Of a stretch of DNA of 64,000 bases, positions 27,046-35,881 are shown one piece after another. How positions within the stretch are numbered: the first letter of the stretch is position 1; each line of letters begins with the position of its first letter. The stretch covers positions 92,047-156,046 of the forward strand of contig DBXS01000020.1 in NCBI GenBank assembly GCA_002310055.1. Reading direction: 5' to 3'. A program made the translations under genes and the position numbers. This DNA comes from Clostridiales bacterium UBA1206 (GTDB lineage Bacteria; Bacillota; Clostridia; Oscillospirales; CAG-382). The notes under the pieces were generated by a model. It saw nothing but the letters and a program-made list of their open reading frames with translations. It did no database searches and was not told the DNA's origin.

Positions 27046-28053
27046 TCATTTGCCGAGTATCGTTTTCAGCTTTTCCGCAAGCAGGGGATACACCCTGAGC
27101 GAGGTGTTCACGTTGGGGTGGCCTCCGCCGCCGGTTTCGTTTGCGTGGTCCGCCATACAGCCGCAGTCGAGGAAGTAGGCGTTCCCGTTTGCTTTGTCAA
27201 AATCTTCAATTATCTTTTTAATGCACGGGAGCTTTGACGTATCCATTATCCCGTACGCCCACAGAATAGGCGCGTGCGGGAATTTTTTGCGTATTTTTGC
27301 CAAGAAAGCCATGCCCGCGGGGTAGAATTCGCCGTCGGTCACGCCGCCCCACGCGTCGTTGGTGCCGGCGTTGACTACCACGGCTTCCGGCGAATAGCCG
27401 CCTGCGTCCCACTCGCCGCCGTAACGGGTCTCCCAGTCGAACGCCTGGACGAGCGTCATATCTTCTCGGTTGCCTTCGCAGTTCGCCACTATCCCTTTGC
27501 CCGAAGCGCCGGTGAAGAGTATCTCATACCCCAGCACGCGTGATGCCATATAGGCGTAAGTCAGCGTGCAGTCTTCCTCAAAAGTCGAAAAACCCGGGGC
27601 GTCGCAGGGGGCGTCGACGCCGTAGCCGCAGGTGATGGAATCGCCTATGAACATAAGCGACGGCTTGCTTTTTTCGGTATTGCAGGTTATCACCGGATCT
27701 TCGCCTACGGCGATTATCTGTTTGACCGTCACGCTTTCCATACCCTCGGTCAGCCGCATTATGCGCGCGGTGTGTTCGGTATCGGCAACGTACGGAGTCA
27801 CTATCTTTATATTTCCGCCGCAGACGGGGTATTTCACGCCCGCGCCGTCAATCTCAACGCGCAGATAATCGCAGTAGTCCGCCGCGTGGGCGCCGGTCTC
27901 TATAACTATGCCTCTGCCGCGGAACTTGAATTCCAGCCCCGAATACGACCACGGCAGTAACAGCTCGCCGCCGGGGCCGAACGCCGTCTTGCCCAGAAGG
28001 GTAAAGAGCGCGCCGTCGCAAAAAGACGCGCATTTTTTGTATTTAAGCGTCAC
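27046..28053 (-). CDS. SGNH-hydrolase esterase (CE2-like carbohydrate esterase)
   Basis: A 335-residue protein without a signal peptide. A beta-sandwich N-terminal domain (about 1-125; GRGIVIETG, DYLRVEIDG) precedes an SGNH catalytic domain with GDSITCGYG (nucleophile Ser139), NAGTND and a late GGGHPN block supplying Asp/His. This two-domain order is that of family CE2 acetyl esterases, which remove acetyl groups from sugars. The cytosolic location suggests action on imported oligosaccharides. Start 28053 has gaggtg 8-9 bases upstream and a consensus promoter inside the end of the P-ATPase gene. Confidence 0.87.
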   Translation of the reverse strand: MTLKYKKCASFCDGALFTLLGKTAFGPGGELLLPWSYSGLEFKFRGRGIVIETGAHAADYCDYLRVEIDGAGVKYPVCGGNIKIVTPYVADTEHTARIMRLTEGMESVTVKQIIAVGEDPVITCNTEKSKPSLMFIGDSITCGYGVDAPCDAPGFSTFEEDCTLTYAYMASRVLGYEILFTGASGKGIVANCEGNREDMTLVQAFDWETRYGGEWDAGGYSPEAVVVNAGTNDAWGGVTDGEFYPAGMAFLAKIRKKFPHAPILWAYGIMDTSKLPCIKKIIEDFDKANGNAYFLDCGCMADHANETGGGGHPNVNTSLRVYPLLAEKLKTILGK

Positions 28054-28073
28054 GGTAAATCACCTCTGCGGCA

Positions 28074-28102
28074 ATTATATCATATATCGTCCGCATTTGC
28101 AA
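28074..28102 (-). promoter_or_regulatory. sigma-A promoter for the SGNH esterase gene
   Basis: On the minus strand: TTGCAA (28097-28102), 17 bases, TATAAT (28074-28079). It overlaps the last codons of the upstream P-ATPase gene. Confidence 0.7.
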
Positions 28103-30578
28103 CCTTTTTTGCGCGCTTTTGCGCCGCGTAAGATATGAGCTTGGCGAATTCCCCCGCGACGAGCACGCACGCCGAAAGCGCCGCCGTGCACACCCATTGG
28201 AACGGCGTGAGCGCGACCGTGGAAAACACGCGCATAAGCGGCGGAAAGATCATAGCCGCAAGCTGCATCGCACCGGAAAGAGCGAACGCCAGCGCCAGCG
28301 GCAGGTTCACGCCCGAACACAAAAGCGGCCTGTCGCTCCGGACGTTGAACGAATGGAACAGCTGCGAAAACGAAAGCACGCCGAACGCCATCGTGCTCCC
28401 CGCGCCGCTCCCGCCCGCGGCGTACGCGAGCAGGGTCAGCGCGCCCACCGCCGCGCCTTCAAGGGCTATGAGCAGCTTTTCCGCCCTGCCGAAGAGCGGC
28501 AGATCCGGTTTCACGGGCGGGCGTTCCATAAGATAAGCGCGCGGCTTTTCCAGCCCCAGCGCTATGGCGGGGAGGGAATCGGTCACCAGGTTCACCCACA
28601 AAAGCTGGACCGCCGTCACCGGCGCAGGCAGCGAAAGCATCAGCGCCGCGAAGACCGAGAGTATTTCGCCTATGTTGCACGAAATCAGAAAATGCACCGC
28701 GTGTCTTACGTTTTCGTAGATGTTTCTGCCTATGAGCACGGCTTGCTCTATAGTCGAAAAATTGTCGTCCGTAAGTATCATGTCGCACGCCTCGCGCGCG
28801 ACGTCGGTGCCGTTTTTGCCCATCGCGCAGCCGATATGCGCGCTCTTCAGCGCGGGCGCGTCGTTCACGCCGTCGCCGGTCATGGCGCATATTTCGCCGG
28901 CGTTTTTGTATGCGCGTATTATCTTCACCTTGAATTCGGGCGCCGAGCGCGCGAATACCCGCGCGCCGAGTATCGCATTTTCCTGTTCGCTTTCGGGCAG
29001 CGATTCTATCTGCGCCTGAGTCGCGACTTCGCCGGGGGTTGACGCGATCCCGAGCTTTTGCGCGACGGCGAACGCCGTGTCGGGGTGGTCGCCGGTGATC
29101 ATCACAGTTTTTATCCCCGCCGAACGGCATACCCGCCCGGCTTCGAACGCCTCCGGGCGCGGCGGATCGGTCATACCGGCGCAGCCGGCGTAGGTGTACC
29201 GTATCTTCAAAAGGTCTTCCGGCGGCGTTTGCAGTTTCGCGCAGCCGCAGGCGACGACGCGCAAGCCTTTGGCGGCAAAACGTTCGTCCGCGCGCGCGGA
29301 TACGCCGCACAGCCGGAACACTTCCTCGGGCGCGCCTTTTACCACGGCCGTATATCCGCCGCTTTTTTCGCGGTGGAGCGTCGCCATCACGCGCGTTTCG
29401 TGCTCGAACGGCACTTCGCGCACAATCGGCGGAAGCGAGCGGACCGCGTGCTCGCCCAGCGTTTTTACGGCAAATTCAAAAAGAGCGTTTTCGGTGGGCG
29501 AGGAATTGCGGTTGCACAGCGCGAAAAGCCGCGCCAAAAGCCGTTTTTCGCCCTTGGTCGAAGTTACCTCGAGCCTGTTTTGCGTAAGCGTTCCGGTCTT
29601 GTCGGAACATATCACGGTGGCGCAGCCCAGCGCTTCCACGGCGGTCAGCTTTTTCACCACCGCGCGCCGCTTCGCCATTTCGGTCACGCCGACCGAAAGC
29701 ATTACCGTCACCACGGCGGGCAGACCTTCGGGTATCGCCGCCACCGCCAGGCTAACCGAATTCAAAAACGCCCGCTCGGGCGGAACGCCTTTGTAAAGTG
29801 AAAGCAAAAATATCACAAAGCATATGCCCAGCGCCGCGTTGCCCAGCTTTGCCGATATCTTCGCAAGCCGCACCTGCATCGGCGTGCGCGGCACGGGTTC
29901 GGATATCAGCATTTCGGCGATCTTTCCCATCCGCGTGCGCATACCGGTCCCGGTCACGCGCGCCGAGGCGGAGCCGGATGTTATCACCGTGCCGGCGAAA
30001 ATCATATCCGGCGGAGTGGCGTGCGCTTTCGCGTCGGGTAATGCGTGCGCCGATTTTTCCACGCCGCCCGATTCGCCCGTCAGCGCCGATTCGTCCGCGC
30101 GCAGCGAAACGCTTTGCAGTATCACCGCGTCCGCGGGGACGGAATCGCCCTTTTTTACGAGTATCACGTCGCCGGGGACGAGAAATTTCGCCGGTATGCG
30201 CTTTTCTTTGCCCTCGCGCACCGCCGTGCATTCGGGTGAGGTGAGCGTTTTGAGCGCCTCCAGCGCTTTTTCGGCGCGCGTTTCCTGGAACGCGGTCACG
30301 ATCCCGTTGAGGAACACTATCGCGAGTATCATATACGAATCGGCCGCACTTTCGCCTTTGAGTTTCGCCACCGCGAACGACACCGCCGCAGCGGCGAAAA
30401 GCACCAGAGTCATCACGTCGGCAAACGAAAGCAGCACCTTTTTCAGGAACGCGCACCGTTTTTTCTTTTCCAAAAGCGCGTTTTCACCATATCTTTCAAG
30501 CCTTTCAAACGCCTCTTTTTCGCTTATCCCGGGCGGAAAAGTCACGCTTTCCGGCATCGCGCGGTTTTCGCAAAGCAT
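28080..30578 (-). CDS. cation-transporting P-type ATPase (Ca2+-type, P2)
   Basis: A P2-type pump of about 832 residues. It has an N-terminal cation-ATPase domain (GISEKEAFERLERYGENAL), an actuator domain with TGES, a phosphorylation motif CSDKTGTLTQN, a nucleotide-binding KGAPEEV, a hinge MTGDGVNDAPALK, and about ten membrane helices. AVAAIPEGLPAVVTV in helix 4 carries the PEGL typical of SERCA/PMR1-type Ca pumps, so calcium export is likely. The ATG at 30578 sits 8 bases after ggag; a start 6 bases upstream is too close to it. It overlaps the 3' end of the upstream AGCS gene. Confidence 0.9.
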   Translation of the reverse strand: MLCENRAMPESVTFPPGISEKEAFERLERYGENALLEKKKRCAFLKKVLLSFADVMTLVLFAAAAVSFAVAKLKGESAADSYMILAIVFLNGIVTAFQETRAEKALEALKTLTSPECTAVREGKEKRIPAKFLVPGDVILVKKGDSVPADAVILQSVSLRADESALTGESGGVEKSAHALPDAKAHATPPDMIFAGTVITSGSASARVTGTGMRTRMGKIAEMLISEPVPRTPMQVRLAKISAKLGNAALGICFVIFLLSLYKGVPPERAFLNSVSLAVAAIPEGLPAVVTVMLSVGVTEMAKRRAVVKKLTAVEALGCATVICSDKTGTLTQNRLEVTSTKGEKRLLARLFALCNRNSSPTENALFEFAVKTLGEHAVRSLPPIVREVPFEHETRVMATLHREKSGGYTAVVKGAPEEVFRLCGVSARADERFAAKGLRVVACGCAKLQTPPEDLLKIRYTYAGCAGMTDPPRPEAFEAGRVCRSAGIKTVMITGDHPDTAFAVAQKLGIASTPGEVATQAQIESLPESEQENAILGARVFARSAPEFKVKIIRAYKNAGEICAMTGDGVNDAPALKSAHIGCAMGKNGTDVAREACDMILTDDNFSTIEQAVLIGRNIYENVRHAVHFLISCNIGEILSVFAALMLSLPAPVTAVQLLWVNLVTDSLPAIALGLEKPRAYLMERPPVKPDLPLFGRAEKLLIALEGAAVGALTLLAYAAGGSGAGSTMAFGVLSFSQLFHSFNVRSDRPLLCSGVNLPLALAFALSGAMQLAAMIFPPLMRVFSTVALTPFQWVCTAALSACVLVAGEFAKLISYAAQKRAKKVANADDI

Positions 30579-31828
30579 TGGCATATCTCCTTTCGCTTTA
30601 TAAACAGCAAATACAAATTAGGCGCCGCCATAAAAAGATTCATAATATCGGCGGCGTACCACACTCCGTCGCCGTTCGATACCGCGCCCAGATACGCGGA
30701 GACCGCGACCGCCGCGCGCAGCGCCGTCTTTGCTCCGCTTTTGCCGGGGGCGAGATACCCGACGGCGCTTTCGGCGTAAAAGCACCAGCTCACGGCGGCG
30801 GCGAACCCGAACAGCGCGATAAGCGGCGTGTAGATAAGTTCGCCTGTCTTTCCGAACGACGACGAGAACATCACGGACGCGGAATGCGTTCCGCAGACGA
30901 GCATCGCGAGTGCGGTCAGCGTGGAAAAAACGAAAATGTCGGCAAAAACTTCCAGTATCCCCCAGTCGCCCTGGGTGTGCGGCAGCGCGGTCTGATTAGA
31001 AGCGTGCACTATGGGCGAAGAGCCCATCCCGCATTCGGTGGAATACACGCCGCGCACCACGCCGGTGCGCACCGCCGCCGCGAACGCCGCGCCGCTTATC
31101 CCGCAGGAAACCTGTTTAAGTCCGAACGCGCCCTCGAATATCTGCGCGAACGCCTGCGGCAGAGCGTACGCGCGCATACAGATCGCGCATAACGCCGCCG
31201 CTATGTAAACCGCGCTCGCCGCCGGCACCGCAAACGAGCAGAAACGCGCTATCGTCCTGCGCCCTCCGCGCGCCGCCGCGAGCACGCACAGCGCAAAAAC
31301 GGCGCCCGTTATCCCGGGCGGTATACCGCACGACTCTGCGGCGCGCGCCACGGCGTTAGTCTGCGTCAGCGCACCGGTCCCCATACAGCAAAGCACGCAG
31401 AACACCGCAAACGCCGTCGCGAGCCGCTTCTTTCCCGCTTTATACAGCGCGTACATCGCGCCGCCGCAGATCATATCGCCGTCGGACGCGCGGTATTTCA
31501 CCGCCGCGGCGGTCTCGGCGTATTTGAGCATACAGCCAAAGAATCCGGTCACCCACATCCAGAACACGCTCCCCGCGCCGCCCGCGGAAAGCGCCAGCCC
31601 CACGCCGGCGATACTGCCTATCCCCACCGTGCCGCCCAGCGCGGTCGCCATGCTCGCCCCGGCGGGGATACCGCCTTCGCGGACGCCGAGTTCGCGCGCG
31701 CGTTCGCGTATGATGCTTATCAGCCGCAGCTGCCTGAACCGGCTTTTGAACGTAAAATACGCGCCGAAAGCGCAAAGCAGCGCCGCCGTCGGCACGCTCC
31801 AGATGAACGCGTGTATTTTTTCAAGCAT
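30542..31828 (-). CDS. AGCS family sodium:alanine/glycine symporter
   Basis: A 428-residue transporter with about ten membrane helices. AGCS landmarks are GTVGIGSIAGVGLALSAGG in the first third, a conserved ETAAAVKYR cytosolic loop, and STECGMGSSPIVHAS in the middle. It is expected to import alanine or glycine together with sodium. It is slightly shorter than typical members and lacks part of the C-terminal tail. ATG 31828 is chosen over a longer in-frame start. It shares a transcript with the P-ATPase behind it; no functional link is evident. Confidence 0.9.
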   Translation of the reverse strand: MLEKIHAFIWSVPTAALLCAFGAYFTFKSRFRQLRLISIIRERARELGVREGGIPAGASMATALGGTVGIGSIAGVGLALSAGGAGSVFWMWVTGFFGCMLKYAETAAAVKYRASDGDMICGGAMYALYKAGKKRLATAFAVFCVLCCMGTGALTQTNAVARAAESCGIPPGITGAVFALCVLAAARGGRRTIARFCSFAVPAASAVYIAAALCAICMRAYALPQAFAQIFEGAFGLKQVSCGISGAAFAAAVRTGVVRGVYSTECGMGSSPIVHASNQTALPHTQGDWGILEVFADIFVFSTLTALAMLVCGTHSASVMFSSSFGKTGELIYTPLIALFGFAAAVSWCFYAESAVGYLAPGKSGAKTALRAAVAVSAYLGAVSNGDGVWYAADIMNLFMAAPNLYLLFIKRKEICQCFAKTARCRKA

Positions 31829-31876
31829 TTTCCATTGCACCCGTATATGTATATGCGCCAAAAACGGAATAAATCA

Positions 31877-31905
31877 TTGACAAAGCCGATAAAATGATAT
31901 AAAAT
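31877..31905 (+). promoter_or_regulatory. sigma-A promoter for the DivIVA-like gene
   Basis: TTGACA at 31877-31882, 17 bases, TAAAAT at 31900-31905. Confidence 0.8.
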
Positions 31906-31944
31906 AGTATAAAATAAAACATAATCCGAACGGCGGTGCTGAAT

Positions 31945-32457
31945 ATGGGCGACCTGGTATTGAAGAGTTATAAAAAGAAAGACGTCGACGCGTTCCTGAT
32001 CGAGCTGAACGCCGGGCATCTGCGCGCGCTCACGCAAAAGGAAGACGAGATCAAGCGGCTCTTTTCGGAATGCGAGCATTACCGCGAAGAATGCGAAGCG
32101 CTGGGCGAGCGCATAGCCGCAGCCGAAGAATCGCATAAGGCGGAGCTCGATTCCAAACAGCGCGAGCTCGATTCCATCAACGCCCGTCTGGGCGAAAAGA
32201 TCTCCGCCGCCGAAAAAGCGGCGAGCGCCATAACGGAAGAAGCGCAAAAAGAAAAAGACGCCGTGCGCGAAAACGCGCGCCGCGAGGCGGAATCGTACGT
32301 CGCCGATATAAAGCGCCGCGCCGACGAACTGCTCGAAAAAGTCCGCGTCCAGAGCGCCGCGTGCGCCGAGGGTCAGCGCCGCGCCGAACTTTCCATAGCT
32401 ATGCTCAACAAGCAGCTGGACGACACGGCGGCGCTCCTGAACGATCTTGTAAAATAA
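31945..32457 (+). CDS. DivIVA-like coiled-coil protein
   Basis: A 170-residue, highly charged protein that is almost entirely coiled coil, with Lys/Glu/Ala heptads from about residue 30 to 165. The N-terminal LVLKSYKKKDVDAFLIEL resembles the start of DivIVA/GpsB membrane-curvature proteins, where an Arg/Phe-containing tip binds the membrane, but similarity is weak. A role in division-site or pole organisation is possible. ATG 31945 has ggtg at 8 bases; GTG 31936 is an alternative start adding three residues. Confidence 0.65.
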   Translation: MGDLVLKSYKKKDVDAFLIELNAGHLRALTQKEDEIKRLFSECEHYREECEALGERIAAAEESHKAELDSKQRELDSINARLGEKISAAEKAASAITEEAQKEKDAVRENARREAESYVADIKRRADELLEKVRVQSAACAEGQRRAELSIAMLNKQLDDTAALLNDLVK

Positions 32458-32521
32458 CAAACGCCGGAAATGCCGGTAAAATGGCGTTTTCGGCTTATGC
32501 TCTTTTTTGGGAGGTAAAATT

Positions 32522-33964
32522 ATGAAAAAACTGTTGGCGGCCCTTCTCGCGCTTGCGATCGCGCTCTCGCTCTGCGCCTGCGGCGGGAACGGGACCGAGA
32601 CCGAAAGCGTACCCGACACTTCCGCCGGCGAAAGTTCCGTACCCGGACCCGCCTCGGAACCCGATGTGTCGATCACAGAAGAAAGCTCGGAGGAGGAAAG
32701 TATGGAAGAAAGCAGCGAAGTCATAGAACGCACCTGGCCGTGCGTGCGGGGCACATTCGTTCAGCCGGGCGCCTTTACCGACTATACGGTGGAAAAATGG
32801 CAGCACCATTTTGAATATCTCAAAGAAGTGGGCATAGATATCTTCATCATCCAGTGGACCGCCGAGACTCCCTACGGCAAGTTCGAAGACGTGTTCTATC
32901 CTTCCGAATACGCCGCCGCCAACAAGGCTTCCGGCTACCGCGAATACGCCGATTTCCTGCCGCGCGTACTCGAAGCCGCGCAGAACACGGGCATAAAAGT
33001 GTTCGTGGGGCTCAACCTTTCGGACGAGTGGTGGTCGTTCGCCTGCACTAAAGTCGATTGGAACAAAAGCGTTTCGACCTGCGGCGTCGAAATGGCGAAG
33101 GAGATATATTCGCTGTATAAGGAGCAATATCCCGACGCGCTCTACGGCTGGTATTTCGCGTACGAGATGTTCAACGGTATGCACGGTTACGAAAGACTCG
33201 CCGGCGAATTCCTGAATATGTATCTCGAACCGCTCACCGAACTCGATCCGTCGATGCCGCTTTTGCTTTCGCCGTTCGTGCAGAAAGCCGGCGGCAGCGC
33301 CGAAAAAGCCGAGCAGGAATGGAAAAAGGTGTTCGAATACGCCAACTTCCGCGAAGGCGACATCTTCTGCTGCCAGGACGCCGTGGGCGCCGGTCACATA
33401 GACATTTCGCAGCTCGACAGTTACTTTGCGGCGCTCAAGCGCGCGGTCGATACCGAGCCGGGTCTGCATTTCTGGGCGAACAGCGAAGACTTTACCAAGA
33501 ATTACGATTCGGCTTACGTTTCGCGCTTCATTCAGCAGATGGAGATCGCCCGCCCGTACGTGGAAGACTACGTCACGTTCGCGTACAGCCATTACTACGC
33601 CAAAGACTACAACGGCAAGGGCGGATTCCACCGCGCGTACAAGTATTATTACGAGACCGGCGACAAATCGCCTGAGCTTTCCGCCCCCGTGCTGACCTAT
33701 GAATTCAACTCGTCGGGCAAGCCTTCGGTATCGGCGGAAATCATAAACAACGCCGCCGGCATAAGGTATATCGTTTTCAGCGCCGAAGGGTACGAAGACT
33801 ACCGCGTGGATTACCCCGTGGCGCGGCTCAATAAAGAAACGTTCACAAGCAAGCACACGTTCACGCCCGCAAGCGGCGCAAAAACGCTTAAAGTCACCGT
33901 CACCGTAACCGATTATTACGGCAATACCGCAAGCGCAAAGATCGAAATAGATCTCGGCGCCTGA
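32522..33964 (+). CDS. DUF4434 lipoprotein, paralogue of the 10645 gene product
   Basis: A 480-residue lipoprotein with signal MKKLLAALLALAIALSLCAC and lipobox LCAC-G, then a Ser/Glu-rich linker. The DUF4434 TIM-barrel domain covers about 75-390: RGTFVQPGAFTDYTVEKW, IDIFIIQWTAETPYG, IKVFVGLNLSDEWW, LYGWYFAYEMFNG, PLLLSPFVQKAGG and FWANSEDF. A C-terminal beta domain follows (FEFNSSGKPSVSAEI-type). The conserved acidic residues in the barrel strands would suit a glycoside hydrolase, but activity is unproven. gggaggt lies 7 bases before the ATG. An SGNH/dockerin gene follows after 30 bases. Confidence 0.87.
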   Translation: MKKLLAALLALAIALSLCACGGNGTETESVPDTSAGESSVPGPASEPDVSITEESSEEESMEESSEVIERTWPCVRGTFVQPGAFTDYTVEKWQHHFEYLKEVGIDIFIIQWTAETPYGKFEDVFYPSEYAAANKASGYREYADFLPRVLEAAQNTGIKVFVGLNLSDEWWSFACTKVDWNKSVSTCGVEMAKEIYSLYKEQYPDALYGWYFAYEMFNGMHGYERLAGEFLNMYLEPLTELDPSMPLLLSPFVQKAGGSAEKAEQEWKKVFEYANFREGDIFCCQDAVGAGHIDISQLDSYFAALKRAVDTEPGLHFWANSEDFTKNYDSAYVSRFIQQMEIARPYVEDYVTFAYSHYYAKDYNGKGGFHRAYKYYYETGDKSPELSAPVLTYEFNSSGKPSVSAEIINNAAGIRYIVFSAEGYEDYRVDYPVARLNKETFTSKHTFTPASGAKTLKVTVTVTDYYGNTASAKIEIDLGA

Positions 33965-33994
33965 AAAAGAACCCCAGAAAGGAGACTTTATTTT

Positions 33995-35857
33995 ATGAAA
34001 AGATTCCTTAGTTTTCTGCTCTCGGTCGCGCTCACCGCGGCGTGCGTTCCGTTTTCGCTGCCCTCTGCGGCGGCTGAAAGCTGGGACGTCACGTTCACGG
34101 TAAACGTAGCCGGATACGAGACGCAGCCGGGCAGCACCAAGGTCGTCGTGTTCACCAACGATTCGGATACCGAACGCGTCATCCGCACCAACGTGTATGA
34201 TTTTTCGTGCCGCGTGTTCATCTTCAACGCGGAAGGCCGCCTTATAGAAGCGGGCGAAAACCTGCTTCCCGGCGAATATTCCTGCCAGAACGCGCTCGTC
34301 ATACCGGCGCACGGATTTATGGCGGCGTTCGGCACGCAGGCGTATACCACGCTCAACACCGCCTACACCACGGTGTTCGAAGGCGCCGTGCTGTATAATT
34401 CCACTATGTCTATAATCTGCGAAGCGTACGGCGAGCTGGACAAGACCAACAACAAGCTCACTATCAGATACAACCGCCCCGCGCCCGAAAGCGAAAACGC
34501 CGTTTCGTTCCTGTTCGTGGGCAACTCGTCCACCTACTTCAACGGCACGCCCATCAAATTCAAAGCGGTCTGCGCCGCGGCGGGCATAGAAGTTTCGGTG
34601 ACCTACTGCACGTTCGGCAGCGCATACCTAAGCGAATTCGCCGATGAGACTCACGAACGCGGCAAGGCGCTCCGCGCAAAGCTCAACGCCCGCAGCTACG
34701 ATTACGTGGTGCTGCAGGAAGCTTCGAGCGACAGCTATTCCGGAATGAAAGCCGCGCTCGACGTCATACTCCCGCTTGTCGAAGCCAACGGCGCCCAGCC
34801 GCTTCTGTACCTGCGGTATTCCGACACGACCGCGGGCTGCATAAGGCATTACCAGATCTACGACCGCATTTCCAAGCATTACGGCGGCATACCGTATTCG
34901 CCGGTCGCCGTGGCGTTTGAATACTGCCGCACCGACCATCCCGAAATAAACCTCTACGCTTCCGACGGCGGACATCATTCCAAAGCCGGCAGCCTTATAG
35001 CCGCATATACCTGGCTTTACACCTTCTTCGGCGTTTCGCCCGTGGGCAACGGATATCTCGCCGATATGCCCGCGGCCACCGCCCGCATACTCCAGGAATA
35101 CGCCGCCAAGGCGGTGGAAGTCCCGTTCGAAGCGGGAGCGGTGCCCACAGACGAATTCGTCGTCGACGGCGTGGCGTATCGCAATATGGCGCTCGACCGC
35201 CCGTACGTCCCCACCGGCAGCGCTTACGACGGCAATTGGACCGACACCGGCGCCGACGGCAACCCCATAGGCAAGTTCACCGACGGCGACGTCACCACCG
35301 AGGGCGATTCCACCAACTGCGGCTGCTACAAAGGCAAGACCACTTACGTCACGATCGACTTGGGCAAGACGTGCTACCTCAAACGTCTGGATACCGACCT
35401 GTTCGGCGGAACGTGGGGCATCCCCGACCCGGACAAAGCCGAAGTGTGGTTCGAAATTTCGACCGACGGCGAGACCTTCGTCTCGGCAGGAGCGTCCAGC
35501 CGCACCGCGGCCGACACGTCATATAAGAACTGGTCGCGCGTGGTGTTCTACAACGAACCCGAAACTCATCTGACCGCGCGCTACGTCCGCGTCAAATACG
35601 TGCTCGACCCCGAAGCGACCAACACCTTCTGCTGGATAAGCGAAATACGCGCCTTCGGCTGCGTGCGCGGCGATTTCACCGGCGACGAAAACGCCGACAG
35701 CACAGACGCCATCTATCTGCTGCGGCACGTCCTGTTCGGCGACGATTATCCGCTGAACCAGTCGGGCGATTTCACCGGCGAAGGTGAATGCGGCAGCAAC
35801 GACGCCATCTATCTGCTGCGGCACGTCCTGTTCGGCGACGATTATCCGCTCAACTGA
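33995..35857 (+). CDS. DUF4886 SGNH-type secreted protein with discoidin and dockerin-like repeats
   Basis: A 620-residue exported protein. A signal peptide (residues 1-27) precedes a beta domain (about 28-165; VTFTVNVAGYETQPGS). A DUF4886 SGNH-like domain follows (about 170-375; FLFVGNSSTYFN with the block I Ser, VVLQEASSD, DGGHHSKAGS with Asp/His). A discoidin-like domain is at about 400-555 (VTIDLGKTCYLKR). Two C-terminal dockerin-like repeats end in DAIYLLRHVLFGDDYPLN, and 50 bases of their DNA (35705-35754 and 35801-35850) are identical. It probably deacylates or binds extracellular glycans. aaggag lies 8 bases before the ATG. Confidence 0.85.
   Translation: MKRFLSFLLSVALTAACVPFSLPSAAAESWDVTFTVNVAGYETQPGSTKVVVFTNDSDTERVIRTNVYDFSCRVFIFNAEGRLIEAGENLLPGEYSCQNALVIPAHGFMAAFGTQAYTTLNTAYTTVFEGAVLYNSTMSIICEAYGELDKTNNKLTIRYNRPAPESENAVSFLFVGNSSTYFNGTPIKFKAVCAAAGIEVSVTYCTFGSAYLSEFADETHERGKALRAKLNARSYDYVVLQEASSDSYSGMKAALDVILPLVEANGAQPLLYLRYSDTTAGCIRHYQIYDRISKHYGGIPYSPVAVAFEYCRTDHPEINLYASDGGHHSKAGSLIAAYTWLYTFFGVSPVGNGYLADMPAATARILQEYAAKAVEVPFEAGAVPTDEFVVDGVAYRNMALDRPYVPTGSAYDGNWTDTGADGNPIGKFTDGDVTTEGDSTNCGCYKGKTTYVTIDLGKTCYLKRLDTDLFGGTWGIPDPDKAEVWFEISTDGETFVSAGASSRTAADTSYKNWSRVVFYNEPETHLTARYVRVKYVLDPEATNTFCWISEIRAFGCVRGDFTGDENADSTDAIYLLRHVLFGDDYPLNQSGDFTGEGECGSNDAIYLLRHVLFGDDYPLN
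35705..35850 (+). repeat. direct repeat encoding the duplicated dockerin-like module
   Basis: Identical 50-base segments at 35705-35754 and 35801-35850, offset by 96 bases (32 codons), within the 3' end of the DUF4886 gene. Confidence 0.9.
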
Positions 35858-35881
35858 AAATAAACGCATTCGAGGCAGAAT

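Noticed and set aside
30579..30584. Upstream ATG 30584 for the Ca-type P-ATPase
   Set aside because: It sits only 2 bases after the Shine-Dalgarno; the next in-frame ATG at 30578 has normal spacing.
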